The notes: generated by a model not told the origin, from the letters alone. 16,162 nt of DNA from Oscillospiraceae bacterium (GCA_016295225.1 JAEDLP010000032.1:1-16162), one strand, 5' to 3'; shown: positions 5,580 through 13,306, counted from the stretch's first letter. Made by a program: numbers and translations.

Positions 5580-6791
5580 GTGCCGCCCAAGGTCATCAGC
5601 CCCAGGCGGGCCCTCGTGATCGAGTGTCTGCTCTTCCTGGCCTATGCCTTTTTCAGCGCATCCTGGATGGTGGGCTCCATCGTCACCACCGATATGTGCC
5701 AGGAGTTTGGTCTTACCTCTCTTCCCTCTTCTGTGAACAACGCCATCTCCCTGGCGAAGATTCTGGGCAACTTCGTGGCCGCCTGGATCCTCCTGAAGCT
5801 GGGACCCAAAAAAACCGTGGCATTCTCCTGCCTGCTCACCTGCTCGGTGGTGGCGGGGGCCTTCGCCACCAACCTGTCCTTCTTCGTGGTCACCCGGTTC
5901 CTGCTGGGCTTCGGCGGCGCCGTCCTGATGATCTGCCTGACCCCCTATGTGGTCTACTGCTTTGAACCCCGGCAGCAGTCCCTCTGGATCGGCGTGAACA
6001 ACGCCGGCCCCAACACCGGCAACCTCATTGCCCTGCTGTCCATCACCCCCGTTCGGGCCTGGCTGGGGGACTGGCGCTCGGTCATCCTGTTTTACGGGGC
6101 CTTCAGCGTGGTCTTTCTGGTCCTGTGGCTCTTTCTGGGTAAGGGATACCCCATCGCCCCCAAGGCCGAGCGCGACAAGCCCGCCCAGGTCTACCGCTAC
6201 CGGGACGGCCTGAAGGAGCCCTTCCTCTATCAGTTCCTCTTCACCATGACCGGCCGTCTGGTGATGTACACCGTGATGCTCTACCTCTTCCCCCTGAACC
6301 CCGACTTTACCGTGGACTCCCAGTTCATCTCCCTGATGATCGCCCTGACGGGCATCCCTGGCACGGTCATCGGCATCATTCTGGCGAAAAAGCTCAAGCG
6401 GCAGATCAACCTCTTCCGTTTCTCAGGCATCGCCCAGTCCTTCCTGTTCTTCCTGATGATCCTCACCAGCTCCCCCGCGGTGGCCACGGTATCCGCCATC
6501 CTCCTGGGCTTCGTGATCTTCATCTCCACCCCGTCCCTGTTCACCCTGCCCACCAAGCTGCCCGGGGCCTCCCCGGCCAAGGTGGCCGTCATCCTCACCC
6601 TCTACTGGGCGGCGGCCTACACCCTGCAGATGGTCATCTACGCCCTGGTGGTCCACCTGGTCAACACCCAGGGCTGGTTCATCGCCATGATGTTCACCGC
6701 CTTCTACTCCCTGTCCTTCCTCTTCGGCACCTTCCTCCTGCCCGACTTCGACCGGCCCGCCGGGAAGAAATCGGAGACGGAATCCCTTTAA
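5580..6791 (+). CDS. MFS transporter
   Basis: 403 residues with about 12 hydrophobic segments in two halves, typical of the major facilitator superfamily. The loop after the second helix contains LLKLGPKKT (motif A-like), and a cytoplasmic loop with KGYPIAPKAERDK separates the halves at about 185-210. The layout is loosely like the CynX/NimT group, but the substrate cannot be assigned. Start: GTG at 5580 with GGAGG at 5567-5571, spacing 8, and a 47-nt leader from the predicted promoter. It is single-gene transcribed and ends at a long perfect hairpin shared with another MFS gene on the opposite strand. The two MFS proteins are not obviously recent duplicates. Confidence 0.88.
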   Translation: MPPKVISPRRALVIECLLFLAYAFFSASWMVGSIVTTDMCQEFGLTSLPSSVNNAISLAKILGNFVAAWILLKLGPKKTVAFSCLLTCSVVAGAFATNLSFFVVTRFLLGFGGAVLMICLTPYVVYCFEPRQQSLWIGVNNAGPNTGNLIALLSITPVRAWLGDWRSVILFYGAFSVVFLVLWLFLGKGYPIAPKAERDKPAQVYRYRDGLKEPFLYQFLFTMTGRLVMYTVMLYLFPLNPDFTVDSQFISLMIALTGIPGTVIGIILAKKLKRQINLFRFSGIAQSFLFFLMILTSSPAVATVSAILLGFVIFISTPSLFTLPTKLPGASPAKVAVILTLYWAAAYTLQMVIYALVVHLVNTQGWFIAMMFTAFYSLSFLFGTFLLPDFDRPAGKKSETESL

Positions 6792-6797
6792 CCCCAC

Positions 6798-6836
6798 AAC
6801 AAACGCCGTATCGCTTCGTGCGATACGGCGTTTGTT
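6798..6836. terminator. Bidirectional intrinsic terminator between convergent MFS genes
   Basis: A perfect 17-bp stem (6798-6814 with 6820-6836) around loop TTCGT. The outer stem is A/T-rich and is followed by TTCGTT on the plus strand. It serves the convergent ends of both transporter genes. Confidence 0.9.
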
Positions 6837-6839
6837 TCG

Positions 6840-8066
6840 TTATACCCGGCGGTGTTTCCGGGTCTCCCGGTAGGCCAGGGCGATGCAGACCAGGGCCGCC
6901 GCCAGGAACCCGGAGAACATCAGGTAGGCGGGGATGTAGCCCCCCAGGCGGTCGGCCAGAATCCCCGGCACACTGGCAAAGACCAGCGCGCCCCCGGCGT
7001 AGATCACCTGGAGCCGCCGGACCACCGTGGGATAGCAGTCGGCCGAGCACATGTCGTTGGCCCAGACCGAGGGGCCCATGGTGGCGATGGGATAGCCCAC
7101 CCCCAGGAACAGGACGGTGGCCACGGTGACCGCCATGCTCTGGAGGAAGGCCAGGCAGCACAGCAGGTAGCCCCCCAGCAGAATGCCCCCGAAGAGCAGG
7201 CTGGACTTGCAGCCGCCAATGCGGTCGGTGACCTCGCCGTAGATGAGCTTGCCCACGGTGATCATCACCCCGGCTGCGCTGATGATGGCCGCCACCACCA
7301 TGGGGTCGAAGCCCTCGGAGGTGTACAGCACCGACAGGTGGGAGAACCCGGGATTGGCCAGGGCCCCCATGAAAAGGCTCACGCAGGCCATGAGTACCCA
7401 GGCCCCGGCCGTCAGGGTGAAGGACGGCCGCTGGGTCTCCCCGGCATCCCCGGCGGGGTGGGCCTCCTCCCAGCCGTAGGGCTCCAGCCTCTTCTCCTTG
7501 GGGTCGTTCCGCAGGAAGAGAACAATCAGCGCCGCGAAGAGGAAGACCGCGCAGCCCTCGATCCGAAAGGCCGCCGTCATGGACAGGCCCTCCACCAGAG
7601 CAGTGGTCACCGGGGGCAGGACGATGGTGGCGACGCCGCTGCCCGAGGCGCAGATGCTCAGGGCCAGAGCCCGGTGCTTTACAAACCACCGGTTCATCAG
7701 GATGGACACGGGGATCATAGAGCCCAGGCCATAGCTCAGGCCGGAAATGGCCGCCCCCAGGCAGAAGACCGGGTAGCTTTCCGCCACGCTGTACAGGCAG
7801 AAGGACGCTCCGGCGCAGGCCGCGGCAATGCCCACCCCCACCCGGATGGAAACTTTTTTATAATAAAATCCGATGCCCAGCATGGCGAAAAAGGACGCCA
7901 GGCACCGCAGGGTCACCAGAGACGATGTCTGGGCATTGGTGAGGCCGTGCTCCGCCATGATGTAGGGCAGGTAGACGGAAAAGCCGTTGGACACGGTACC
8001 CATGGTGACAAAGAGCAGCAGGGTGCTCACCAGGCAGACCACCCAGCCGTAATAAACGCGTTTCAT
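6840..8066 (-). CDS. MFS transporter (OFA/monocarboxylate-like), co-transcribed with SIR2-like gene
   Basis: 408 residues, about 12 transmembrane segments. It opens with MKRVYYGWVVCLVSTLLLF and contains GTVSNGFSVYLPYIM and NRWFVKHRALALSI. The YYGW opening and the NRWF..HR..A pattern are typical of the oxalate:formate antiporter-like and monocarboxylate porter branches of MFS. The substrate is probably a small organic acid, but this is family-level inference. A short loop near 210-230 is charged (NDPKEKRLEPYGWEE). Start: the ATG at 8066 has AAGGTG about 11 nt upstream, inside the end of the SIR2-like gene. Only 10 bp separate the two genes, so they share a transcript and may be translationally coupled. 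Confidence 0.88.
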   Translation of the reverse strand: MKRVYYGWVVCLVSTLLLFVTMGTVSNGFSVYLPYIMAEHGLTNAQTSSLVTLRCLASFFAMLGIGFYYKKVSIRVGVGIAAACAGASFCLYSVAESYPVFCLGAAISGLSYGLGSMIPVSILMNRWFVKHRALALSICASGSGVATIVLPPVTTALVEGLSMTAAFRIEGCAVFLFAALIVLFLRNDPKEKRLEPYGWEEAHPAGDAGETQRPSFTLTAGAWVLMACVSLFMGALANPGFSHLSVLYTSEGFDPMVVAAIISAAGVMITVGKLIYGEVTDRIGGCKSSLLFGGILLGGYLLCCLAFLQSMAVTVATVLFLGVGYPIATMGPSVWANDMCSADCYPTVVRRLQVIYAGGALVFASVPGILADRLGGYIPAYLMFSGFLAAALVCIALAYRETRKHRRV

Positions 8067-8076
8067 AGGCTCTTTG

Positions 8077-9009
8077 TCACCTTCGCTCGTTGACCATCCG
8101 GCCGATCTCCCGGATGGCTTTCTCATAGAAGCCCTGATAGTCCTCGGGCTTGAGCTCTGCCATGTCCAGGGACAGGTGCTTGGCGTTGTAAGCCCGGAGA
8201 AGGGCGATCTTGGTCACCGCCGACTTCCGGTCCGGCTCGATGAAATACAGGTCCCCGTGGGCGGAGATCTCCCGCTTTTTCCGGCAGAGAAGCCACCACA
8301 GGTCCATCTCCGCCGTGTCGTAGCCGAAGCCCAGGCAGTAGACGTCCCCCAGGATAAAGTAGTCCAGCCAGCTCATCACCGGCAGGCCCTTGGGGTCCCC
8401 TGCCATGGGATAGCGGCGGTTGGGCGCCCGGCGGGTCAGGTAGTCGTCGTAGCAAAAGAGGAGGTTGCCGTAAAAATAGTGGCCCAGGATCACCGAGTCG
8501 GGCTTTCGCGCCTCCCCGTGGATGTGGAAGAGGGGGACCTCTCCCCCCTGGGTGGGCAGGGAATAATAGGTGTGGAGCATGAACCGCTTTTCCGCCCGCC
8601 GGACCGCCGGGGTGTGCCGCTGATATTTGCGGTACCGGCTCTTCCCATTCAAAAAGTCCGGGTCGGCCGCGCACTCCAGCTCATAGGTGAAGTTGGGGGT
8701 CAGAATGCAGTCAAAGGGCATGGACAGCAGCTTTTTCAGCTGTCCGTCCAGCCAGGGGTGAAGCTCACACCGGGTCAGCTCCTGCCGGAGCTCCTTCAAG
8801 GATTCATCCACGTGATCCTCGCTGAGAAGGACGGCCTGCATGGGCAGGGGGATGGCCTTCACCTCCTCCGGGGTGAAGGGGGTGCGGTTGATCTTCTGGA
8901 GCAGCCCCGCCCAGGAGGCGCCGCCGTAGACGCGGTTCATGCCGTTGCCCAGGAGCAGGACCTGGGGCCGGGTATGGGGTTGGATGGTGAGCTGCGGGGT
9001 CTCTTTCAT
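8077..9009 (-). CDS. SIR2-like NAD-binding domain protein
   Basis: 310 residues. A nucleotide-binding N terminus VLLLGNGMNRVYGG.SW (Gly21, Gly23) corresponds to the GAG.S loop of SIR2_2-type proteins. TPNFTYELE (104-112; Asn106) matches the TTNYD..LE motif, with Thr in place of its Asp. FHIHG (His164) matches the catalytic KLHG motif. LGFGYDTAEMDLWWLL near 226-241 is the usual C-terminal Rossmann strand and helix. Such SIR2-like domains act as NAD-consuming effectors in several anti-phage systems (Thoeris ThsA, DSR, SIR2-HerA), but here no sensor domain is fused. Whether it cleaves NAD is unknown. Start: the ATG at 9009 has GGAGG 7 nt upstream. A longer frame to 9093 runs through the promoter -35 and is rejected. 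First gene of a two-gene unit with an MFS transporter, divergent from a SUV3-like helicase. Confidence 0.78.
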   Translation of the reverse strand: MKETPQLTIQPHTRPQVLLLGNGMNRVYGGASWAGLLQKINRTPFTPEEVKAIPLPMQAVLLSEDHVDESLKELRQELTRCELHPWLDGQLKKLLSMPFDCILTPNFTYELECAADPDFLNGKSRYRKYQRHTPAVRRAEKRFMLHTYYSLPTQGGEVPLFHIHGEARKPDSVILGHYFYGNLLFCYDDYLTRRAPNRRYPMAGDPKGLPVMSWLDYFILGDVYCLGFGYDTAEMDLWWLLCRKKREISAHGDLYFIEPDRKSAVTKIALLRAYNAKHLSLDMAELKPEDYQGFYEKAIREIGRMVNERR

Positions 9010-9040
9010 AGGGGTTCCTCCCTGGGGCAATAGTAAATCA

Positions 9041-9069
9041 AGTATGGTCGTTTGCTCCCAAAAAGTCAA
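9041..9069 (-). promoter_or_regulatory. Sigma-A-type promoter of the SIR2-MFS unit
   Basis: On the minus strand, -35 TTGACT (9069-9064), a 17-bp spacer, and -10 CATACT (9046-9041). The predicted start near 9034 gives a 25-nt leader to the ATG at 9009. Confidence 0.6.
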
Positions 9070-9108
9070 GGGGTGGACAATCCTTCCTTCCATAAAAGGA
9101 CGTACTTA

Positions 9109-9117
9109 TGATATAAT
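9109..9117 (+). promoter_or_regulatory. Extended -10 promoter of the SUV3-like helicase gene
   Basis: The motif TGA-TATAAT is a perfect -10 with the TG extension; the -35 is poor. The leader to the ATG at 9168 is about 45 nt. It stands back to back with the SIR2 promoter, about 40 bp away. Confidence 0.65.
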
Positions 9118-9167
9118 ACATATATTCGCTGAGAAACACACCAACGCCCCCAGAAAGGAAACCCGGT

Positions 9168-11390
9168 ATGGCAAACCACAGTCAGGGAAAATACTGGTCC
9201 CCCTCCCTCCTCAAGACCCGGGGCTGGACCAACGAGCTGATCAACAAGCTCCTGCCCAAACCCAGATATCGCCGGATCAACGGCCGCTCCCTGCCCCTGT
9301 GGCACCGGGACGACGTGCGGGCCGCCGAGGCCACCGAGACCTTCCGCAAGAAGGCCCGTCCCCCCAAGCCCGACGTCCTGGCCGCCGAGGCCGCCAGAGC
9401 CGCCGCGGAGCAGGCCGCCCAGGTTCTGGATTCCCTCTGGACCGACTGCCCCAAGGAGGACGGCGACGCCGCCTGGGTCCTGGCCGGGTACTACCACCGG
9501 GTCATCACCCAGAGCCTGCCCGCCTCCGCCAAGGGCCGTCCCCTGCGGTCCGCCCAGGTCTCGGGCTACCTGAACCGGTTTCTGGCCCTGGAGAAGCGCT
9601 GCGACGGCAGCCAGCTCCCCGGGGACCTGACCCACTTCGTCCAGACCGGGGTCTGGATGGGGGCCAACCTGACCGCTCCCCTCATGGGAGAGGTCAAGGC
9701 CCGCTATCCCCAGATCCTTCACGCCGCCGCCGGACAGGCCATCGGGGAATTCACCGAGGCCCAGCCCGAGGCCGACCTGTCCGCCCTGCTGGGCATGAAG
9801 GACTTCCCGGTGAAGCAGCTCCTCTCCCGGCCCCTGGGCTACCTCTACTCGGTCTGCTACGTCCCCCAGGCCATCCGCACCAGCCTCCAGGTCCTCATGG
9901 CCCTGAACCCCAAGGACGAGTACCCCGAGGCCCGGGCCATGTCCCGGCACTTCATCCTCCACATTGGCGGCACCAACACCGGCAAGACCTACGCCGGGTT
10001 CCAGCGGCTGAAGCAGGCCCGGACGGGGGTCTATCTGGCTCCCCTGCGGCTCCTGGCCCTGGAGGCCCAGGAAATTCTCCTGGAGGCCGGGGTGGACTGC
10101 AGCCTCACCACCGGCGAGGAGGAGGACCGCCGGGAGGAGGACACCCACGTGGCCGCCACGGCGGAAAAGCTGGACCTGAAACAGACCTACGACGTGGCCG
10201 TCATCGACGAGTGCCAGATGATCGCCGACCGCCAGCGGGGCTACGCCTGGACCCGGGCCATTCTGGGGGTTCAGGCCCCGGAGGTCCACCTGTGCGCCGC
10301 CCCCGAGGCCAAGGACCTCCTCCTCCGCCTCATCGAGAGCTGCGGCGACAGCTACGAGGTGGAACTCCACAACCGAAAGACCCCCCTGCTCTGCATGAGC
10401 CACACGGTGGATTACACCCGCATCCAGCCCGGGGACGCCCTCATCACCTTCTCCAAGGTGGGGGTTCTCAGCGTGGCCGAGGACCTGCGCCAGGCCGGGA
10501 AGGAGCCCGCCATCATCTACGGCGCCCTCCCCTACTCCACCCGCCGGAAGCAGATGGAGGGCTTTCTGGCCGGGGACATGGAGTACGTGGTGTCCACCGA
10601 CGCCATCGGCATGGGCCTGAACCTGCCCATCCGCCGGATCATCTTCATGGACACGGAAAAGTTCGACGGCGTGGAGCGCCGGGAGCTGAAGCCGGAGGAG
10701 ATCCAGCAGATCGCCGGCCGGGCGGGCCGCTACGGCATGTACGACAAGGGCTACGTGGGGGCCACCCAGAACCTGGGGGCCATCCGCCAGGGGCTGAACA
10801 CCGTGGTGCCCCCTCTCCAGCAGGCGGTGGCCGGGTTCTCCGACCTGGTTCTCATGGTGGACTTCGACTTACTGGAGGTCCTCACCGAGTGGAACCGGAT
10901 GCCCACAGTGGAGCCCTATATCAAGCTGGACATCAGCCGCTACCTCACCATCATCTCCAAGATCCGGGAGATGGGCTTCGTCCTCACCAAGGATCAGGAG
11001 TTAAGAGCGGCCAACATCCCCTTTGACGAGACGGAAGAACCCCTGCGGGACCTCTTCTTCCACTTCCTCCGGCTCCACCAGCAGGGGGAGGCCATCCAGC
11101 AGCCCGGCTTCCCGGAGGACCGCCAGCGAACCCTGCCGGAGCTGGAGCTTTATTGCCGGAAGCTGGACCTGTACTTCTCCTTTGCCAAGGCCTTCGGCTG
11201 CCCGGTGGACGAGGACGCGCTCTATGACAAGCGGGAGGAGGTGGCCGAGGAAATCAACGAGATCCTCCTCCACCGGCTGAAAAACAACATCCGCTTCTGC
11301 GCCCGGTGCGGGGCCGCCCTGCCCCTCCACCACCACGGCCGCCTGTGCGAGGCCTGCTTCCAGAAGCAGCGCCGGGCTGCCGGCAGGTGA
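9168..11390 (+). CDS. SUV3-like superfamily 2 RNA helicase with C-terminal zinc ribbon
   Basis: 740 residues. The N-terminal region (1-250) is basic then helical, beginning with YWSPSLLKTRGW and RYRRINGRSLPLW, possibly a nucleic-acid-binding fold. The helicase core follows. Motif I is GGTNTGKT (267-274); motif Ia-like GVYLAPLRLLALEA; motif II is DECQ (347-350), where SUV3 proteins have DEIQ. RGYAWTRAILG, VVSTDAIGMGLNLPIRRIIF and QQIAGRAGRYG (513-523) match SUV3 motifs. The C terminus holds CARC (711-714) and CEAC (727-730), a four-Cys zinc ribbon. SUV3 is best known as the mitochondrial ATP-dependent RNA helicase of the degradosome; bacterial homologues are little studied. ATPase and helicase activity are likely because motifs I, II and VI are intact. 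Start: the ATG at 9168 has AAGGA 8 nt upstream. Confidence 0.88.
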   Translation: MANHSQGKYWSPSLLKTRGWTNELINKLLPKPRYRRINGRSLPLWHRDDVRAAEATETFRKKARPPKPDVLAAEAARAAAEQAAQVLDSLWTDCPKEDGDAAWVLAGYYHRVITQSLPASAKGRPLRSAQVSGYLNRFLALEKRCDGSQLPGDLTHFVQTGVWMGANLTAPLMGEVKARYPQILHAAAGQAIGEFTEAQPEADLSALLGMKDFPVKQLLSRPLGYLYSVCYVPQAIRTSLQVLMALNPKDEYPEARAMSRHFILHIGGTNTGKTYAGFQRLKQARTGVYLAPLRLLALEAQEILLEAGVDCSLTTGEEEDRREEDTHVAATAEKLDLKQTYDVAVIDECQMIADRQRGYAWTRAILGVQAPEVHLCAAPEAKDLLLRLIESCGDSYEVELHNRKTPLLCMSHTVDYTRIQPGDALITFSKVGVLSVAEDLRQAGKEPAIIYGALPYSTRRKQMEGFLAGDMEYVVSTDAIGMGLNLPIRRIIFMDTEKFDGVERRELKPEEIQQIAGRAGRYGMYDKGYVGATQNLGAIRQGLNTVVPPLQQAVAGFSDLVLMVDFDLLEVLTEWNRMPTVEPYIKLDISRYLTIISKIREMGFVLTKDQELRAANIPFDETEEPLRDLFFHFLRLHQQGEAIQQPGFPEDRQRTLPELELYCRKLDLYFSFAKAFGCPVDEDALYDKREEVAEEINEILLHRLKNNIRFCARCGAALPLHHHGRLCEACFQKQRRAAGR

Positions 11391-11444
11391 TTTTCCAGGA
11401 AACGCGCCACAAAGCCCTCACCCTTTCCCTTCTATGACGCAAAA

Positions 11445-11472
11445 CACCCCGAGCGGCTTGCCGCTCGGGGTG
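11445..11472 (-). terminator. Intrinsic terminator of ppa
   Basis: A perfect stem CACCCCGAGCGGC (11445-11457) with GCCGCTCGGGGTG (11460-11472), effectively an 11- to 12-bp helix with a 4-nt loop. On the minus strand it is followed by TTTTGCG, fitting ppa. On the plus strand no T-run follows, but it may still slow transcription leaving the helicase gene. Confidence 0.8.
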
Positions 11473-11492
11473 AACTGTTTGTGGCTTCGTTC

Positions 11493-12026
11493 TTACTTAC
11501 AGAAGCTCTCGATATAGTGGTCGATGGATTGCTTGATGATCTCCACGGCGGCCTCCCGGCCGTTTACGTCGCCGGCCACGGCCTCTCTGCCCTCCAGGTT
11601 CTTATACACCGAGAAGAAGTGGGCCATCTCGTCAAAGATATGGGCGGGCAGGTCGTAGATGTCGTGGTAGCCGTTATAGGTGGGGTCGGAGAAGGGGATG
11701 GCGATGATCTTTTCGTCGTTCTTGCCGCCGTCCAGCATGCTGATGTAGCCGATGGGATAGCACTGGACCAGGGTCAGGGGGTCCATGGCCTCGGAACACA
11801 GCACCAGCACGTCCAGGGGATCGCCGTCATCGCCATAGGTCCGGGGAATGAAGCCGTAGTTGGCCGGATAGTGGGTGGAGGTGTGCAGCACACGGTCCAG
11901 GATGATCAGACCGGTCTCCTTGTCCAGCTCGTACTTCTTCTTGCTGCCCTTGGGGATCTCCACCACGGCAATGAAGTCCTCAGGGGTAATGCGCTTGGGA
12001 TTGATGTCATGCCAGATGTTGCTCAC
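11493..12026 (-). CDS. ppa: Inorganic pyrophosphatase, family I
   Basis: 177 residues, the usual length for soluble bacterial family I enzymes. It hydrolyses pyrophosphate in the cytoplasm and so drives biosynthetic reactions forward. Visible signatures: VVEIPKGSKKKYELD, the segment HYPANYGFIPRTY, and the metal-binding signature DGDPLDVLVL, followed by GYISMLDGGKNDEKIIAIP. Start is GTG at 12026, with GGAGG 8 nt upstream. It has its own promoter in the short gap behind the DUF1643 gene and its own terminator, so it can be expressed independently. Many Clostridia rely on family II or membrane pyrophosphatases; this one is plainly family I. Confidence 0.95.
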   Translation of the reverse strand: MSNIWHDINPKRITPEDFIAVVEIPKGSKKKYELDKETGLIILDRVLHTSTHYPANYGFIPRTYGDDGDPLDVLVLCSEAMDPLTLVQCYPIGYISMLDGGKNDEKIIAIPFSDPTYNGYHDIYDLPAHIFDEMAHFFSVYKNLEGREAVAGDVNGREAAVEIIKQSIDHYIESFCK

Positions 12027-12060
12027 AGCGACGGCCTCCTTTATTCATGTTCTATCCAAT

Positions 12061-12089
12061 AGTATAACGGACATGGGCGGAAAAAACAA
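12061..12089 (-). promoter_or_regulatory. Promoter of ppa
   Basis: On the minus strand, -35 TTGTTT (12089-12084), a 17-bp spacer, and -10 TATACT (12066-12061). Transcription would start near 12054, about 28 nt before the GTG start. The -35 box begins at the base next to the DUF1643 stop codon. Confidence 0.6.
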
Positions 12090-12701
12090 TCAGATGCTCT
12101 CCAAATACTCCAGCACCGGGAAGGGGCGGACCTGCTCGTCCTTCCGCAGATAGAGGGGGTGGTGGGGGTGGCCCTTCTTGGTCCGCTTGCCGGCGCACAG
12201 CCACTGGGCGTTGTAGGCCTGGCCGATGGCGGTCATGTCCCGGACGCAGTCCTTCAGATAGGGCCGCTTCTCGATGATGGTCCCCCAGGCCGCCCAGACG
12301 GCGGGGTGGAAGCCCTCCCCCACCTGCTCCAGCACGTAGCGGAAGGCCGCCATGTTCTCCCGGTGGAGGGTCTGGTTGCAGACCATGTCCATATCCTCGG
12401 GGCGGGTGGCCCGCTGGGCGTAGACGTTGAACATGAGGAAGCTGTCGAACCCGTTGCCCAAGGCGATGCGCTCCACGGATTTCAGGGTGTTGTCCAGATC
12501 TCCCGGGGCAGCGGTGGAGGGGTTGATCCCGATGCAGATGAGGGGGTTCACCCCCCGGGTGCCCAGCAGATACCGGTACTCGGCGTAGTGGTCGGGGATG
12601 TAGAGCCAGCGGTCCCGGTCGTAGTCGTTTCGGGTGGGGACCAGGGCCTGCTCAAAGGTCAGGATCTCCAGCTCCTGGGTCTGGCAAAGGGGAATGTGCA
12701 T
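12090..12701 (-). CDS. DUF1643 domain protein
   Basis: 203 residues. The DUF1643 family signature is clear: ICIGINPSTA (56-64) followed by a spaced Asp and Thr (Asp70, Thr72), then GNGFDSFLMFNVYAQRAT, VWAAWG (about 135-140), and KGHPHHPLYL near 176-185. The biochemical function of the family is not established. The protein has no signal peptide or membrane segment and should be cytoplasmic. Start: the ATG at 12701 has GGGAGG 7 nt upstream; a longer frame to 12746 overlaps the promoter-like element and is rejected. It follows folA by 125 bp containing a hairpin and an extended -10, so it is probably a separate transcript or a partly read-through end of the mtaB-thyA-folA operon. Confidence 0.8.
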   Translation of the reverse strand: MHIPLCQTQELEILTFEQALVPTRNDYDRDRWLYIPDHYAEYRYLLGTRGVNPLICIGINPSTAAPGDLDNTLKSVERIALGNGFDSFLMFNVYAQRATRPEDMDMVCNQTLHRENMAAFRYVLEQVGEGFHPAVWAAWGTIIEKRPYLKDCVRDMTAIGQAYNAQWLCAGKRTKKGHPHHPLYLRKDEQVRPFPVLEYLESI

Positions 12702-12728
12702 GGGGATACCTCCCTGGTTTTTCTGTCT

Positions 12729-12737
12729 GGTATAACA
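12729..12737 (-). promoter_or_regulatory. Possible extended -10 promoter of the DUF1643 gene
   Basis: On the minus strand the motif TGT-TATACC, about 28 nt before the ATG at 12701, resembles an extended -10. No matching -35 is present, so this is tentative. Confidence 0.35.
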
Positions 12738-12793
12738 GTACCACAAATTCCGGGTCCTGTCGAGCCGCCTTTCGTCGCTTCCCCTCCCTTTTA

Positions 12794-12820
12794 CAGGGCA
12801 GGCCCTTTGCCTGCTCCCTG
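12794..12820 (-). terminator. Weak hairpin after folA
   Basis: The stem GCAGGC/GCCTGC (12798-12803 with 12809-12814) is extended by G-C pairs across a bulge. The minus-strand continuation (TGTAAAAGGG) is not U-rich, so termination would be inefficient and some read-through into the DUF1643 gene is likely. Confidence 0.35.
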
Positions 12821-12826
12821 CTGCCC

Positions 12827-13306
12827 TCAGTTCACCCGGCGGTAGGTCACATAGGTAAAGGTCAGGTCCTCGTGGGTATACGGCCCCTCCTCCTCCACCG
12901 CCTGCCAGGCGGGGTCCCGGTCCAGGTCGGGGAAATACCGGTCAGCCGGAAAGGCCTTTTGGATCCTGGTCACATAGGCAGTGTCGCACCGGTCCAGGGC
13001 CGCCCGGTAGACCGACTCGCCGCCGATGACAAAGGTGTCCGCCGGGGCGGCCTCCAGGGCGGCCTCCAGGGTGTGAAAGACCTCCCCGCCCTGGGGCTGA
13101 AAATCCTCCTGGGTGGACAGGATCAGGTTCCGCCGGTTTTTCAGGGGACGGCCCCCGGGAAAGGTGGCCAGGGTCTTCCGGCCCAGGAGCACCGGATGGC
13201 CGGTGGTGAGCCTCTGGAACCGCTTCAGATCGGCGGGGATGTAGCAGAGCTGGTCCCCGTCCCGGCCAATGGCCCAGTTTTCATCCACAGCAACGATGAC
13301 GTTCAT
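12827..13306 (-). CDS. folA: Dihydrofolate reductase
   Basis: 159 residues, the standard length for chromosomal DHFR. It reduces dihydrofolate with NADPH, recycling the dihydrofolate made by ThyA, encoded just upstream. Visible motifs: IVAVDENWAIGRDGD at the N terminus, IPADLKRF with the catalytic acid Asp26 (Asp27 of E. coli), GRKTLATFPGGRPLKNRRNLILS for NADPH binding, VIGGESVY (93-100), and YVTRI with Thr113. Odd feature: the strictly common Pro-Trp of the Met20 loop (MPW in E. coli) is replaced, reading QLCYIP, so the Trp22 position is Cys21. This may alter substrate or trimethoprim binding. Start: the ATG at 13306 has GAGGAGG 7 nt upstream. The gene lies 12 bp after the thyA stop in the same operon. 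Confidence 0.93.
   Translation of the reverse strand: MNVIVAVDENWAIGRDGDQLCYIPADLKRFQRLTTGHPVLLGRKTLATFPGGRPLKNRRNLILSTQEDFQPQGGEVFHTLEAALEAAPADTFVIGGESVYRAALDRCDTAYVTRIQKAFPADRYFPDLDRDPAWQAVEEEGPYTHEDLTFTYVTYRRVN

Noticed and set aside
6852..8093. Plus-strand open frame antisense to the OFA-like MFS gene
   Set aside because: Gly/His/Gln-rich shadow without hydrophobic or domain structure; the minus strand encodes a normal 12-TM transporter.
8939..11026. Plus-strand open frame of nearly 700 codons overlapping the helicase in another frame
   Set aside because: Pro/Gly/Arg/His-rich shadow of GC-rich coding DNA; the helicase frame holds all conserved motifs.
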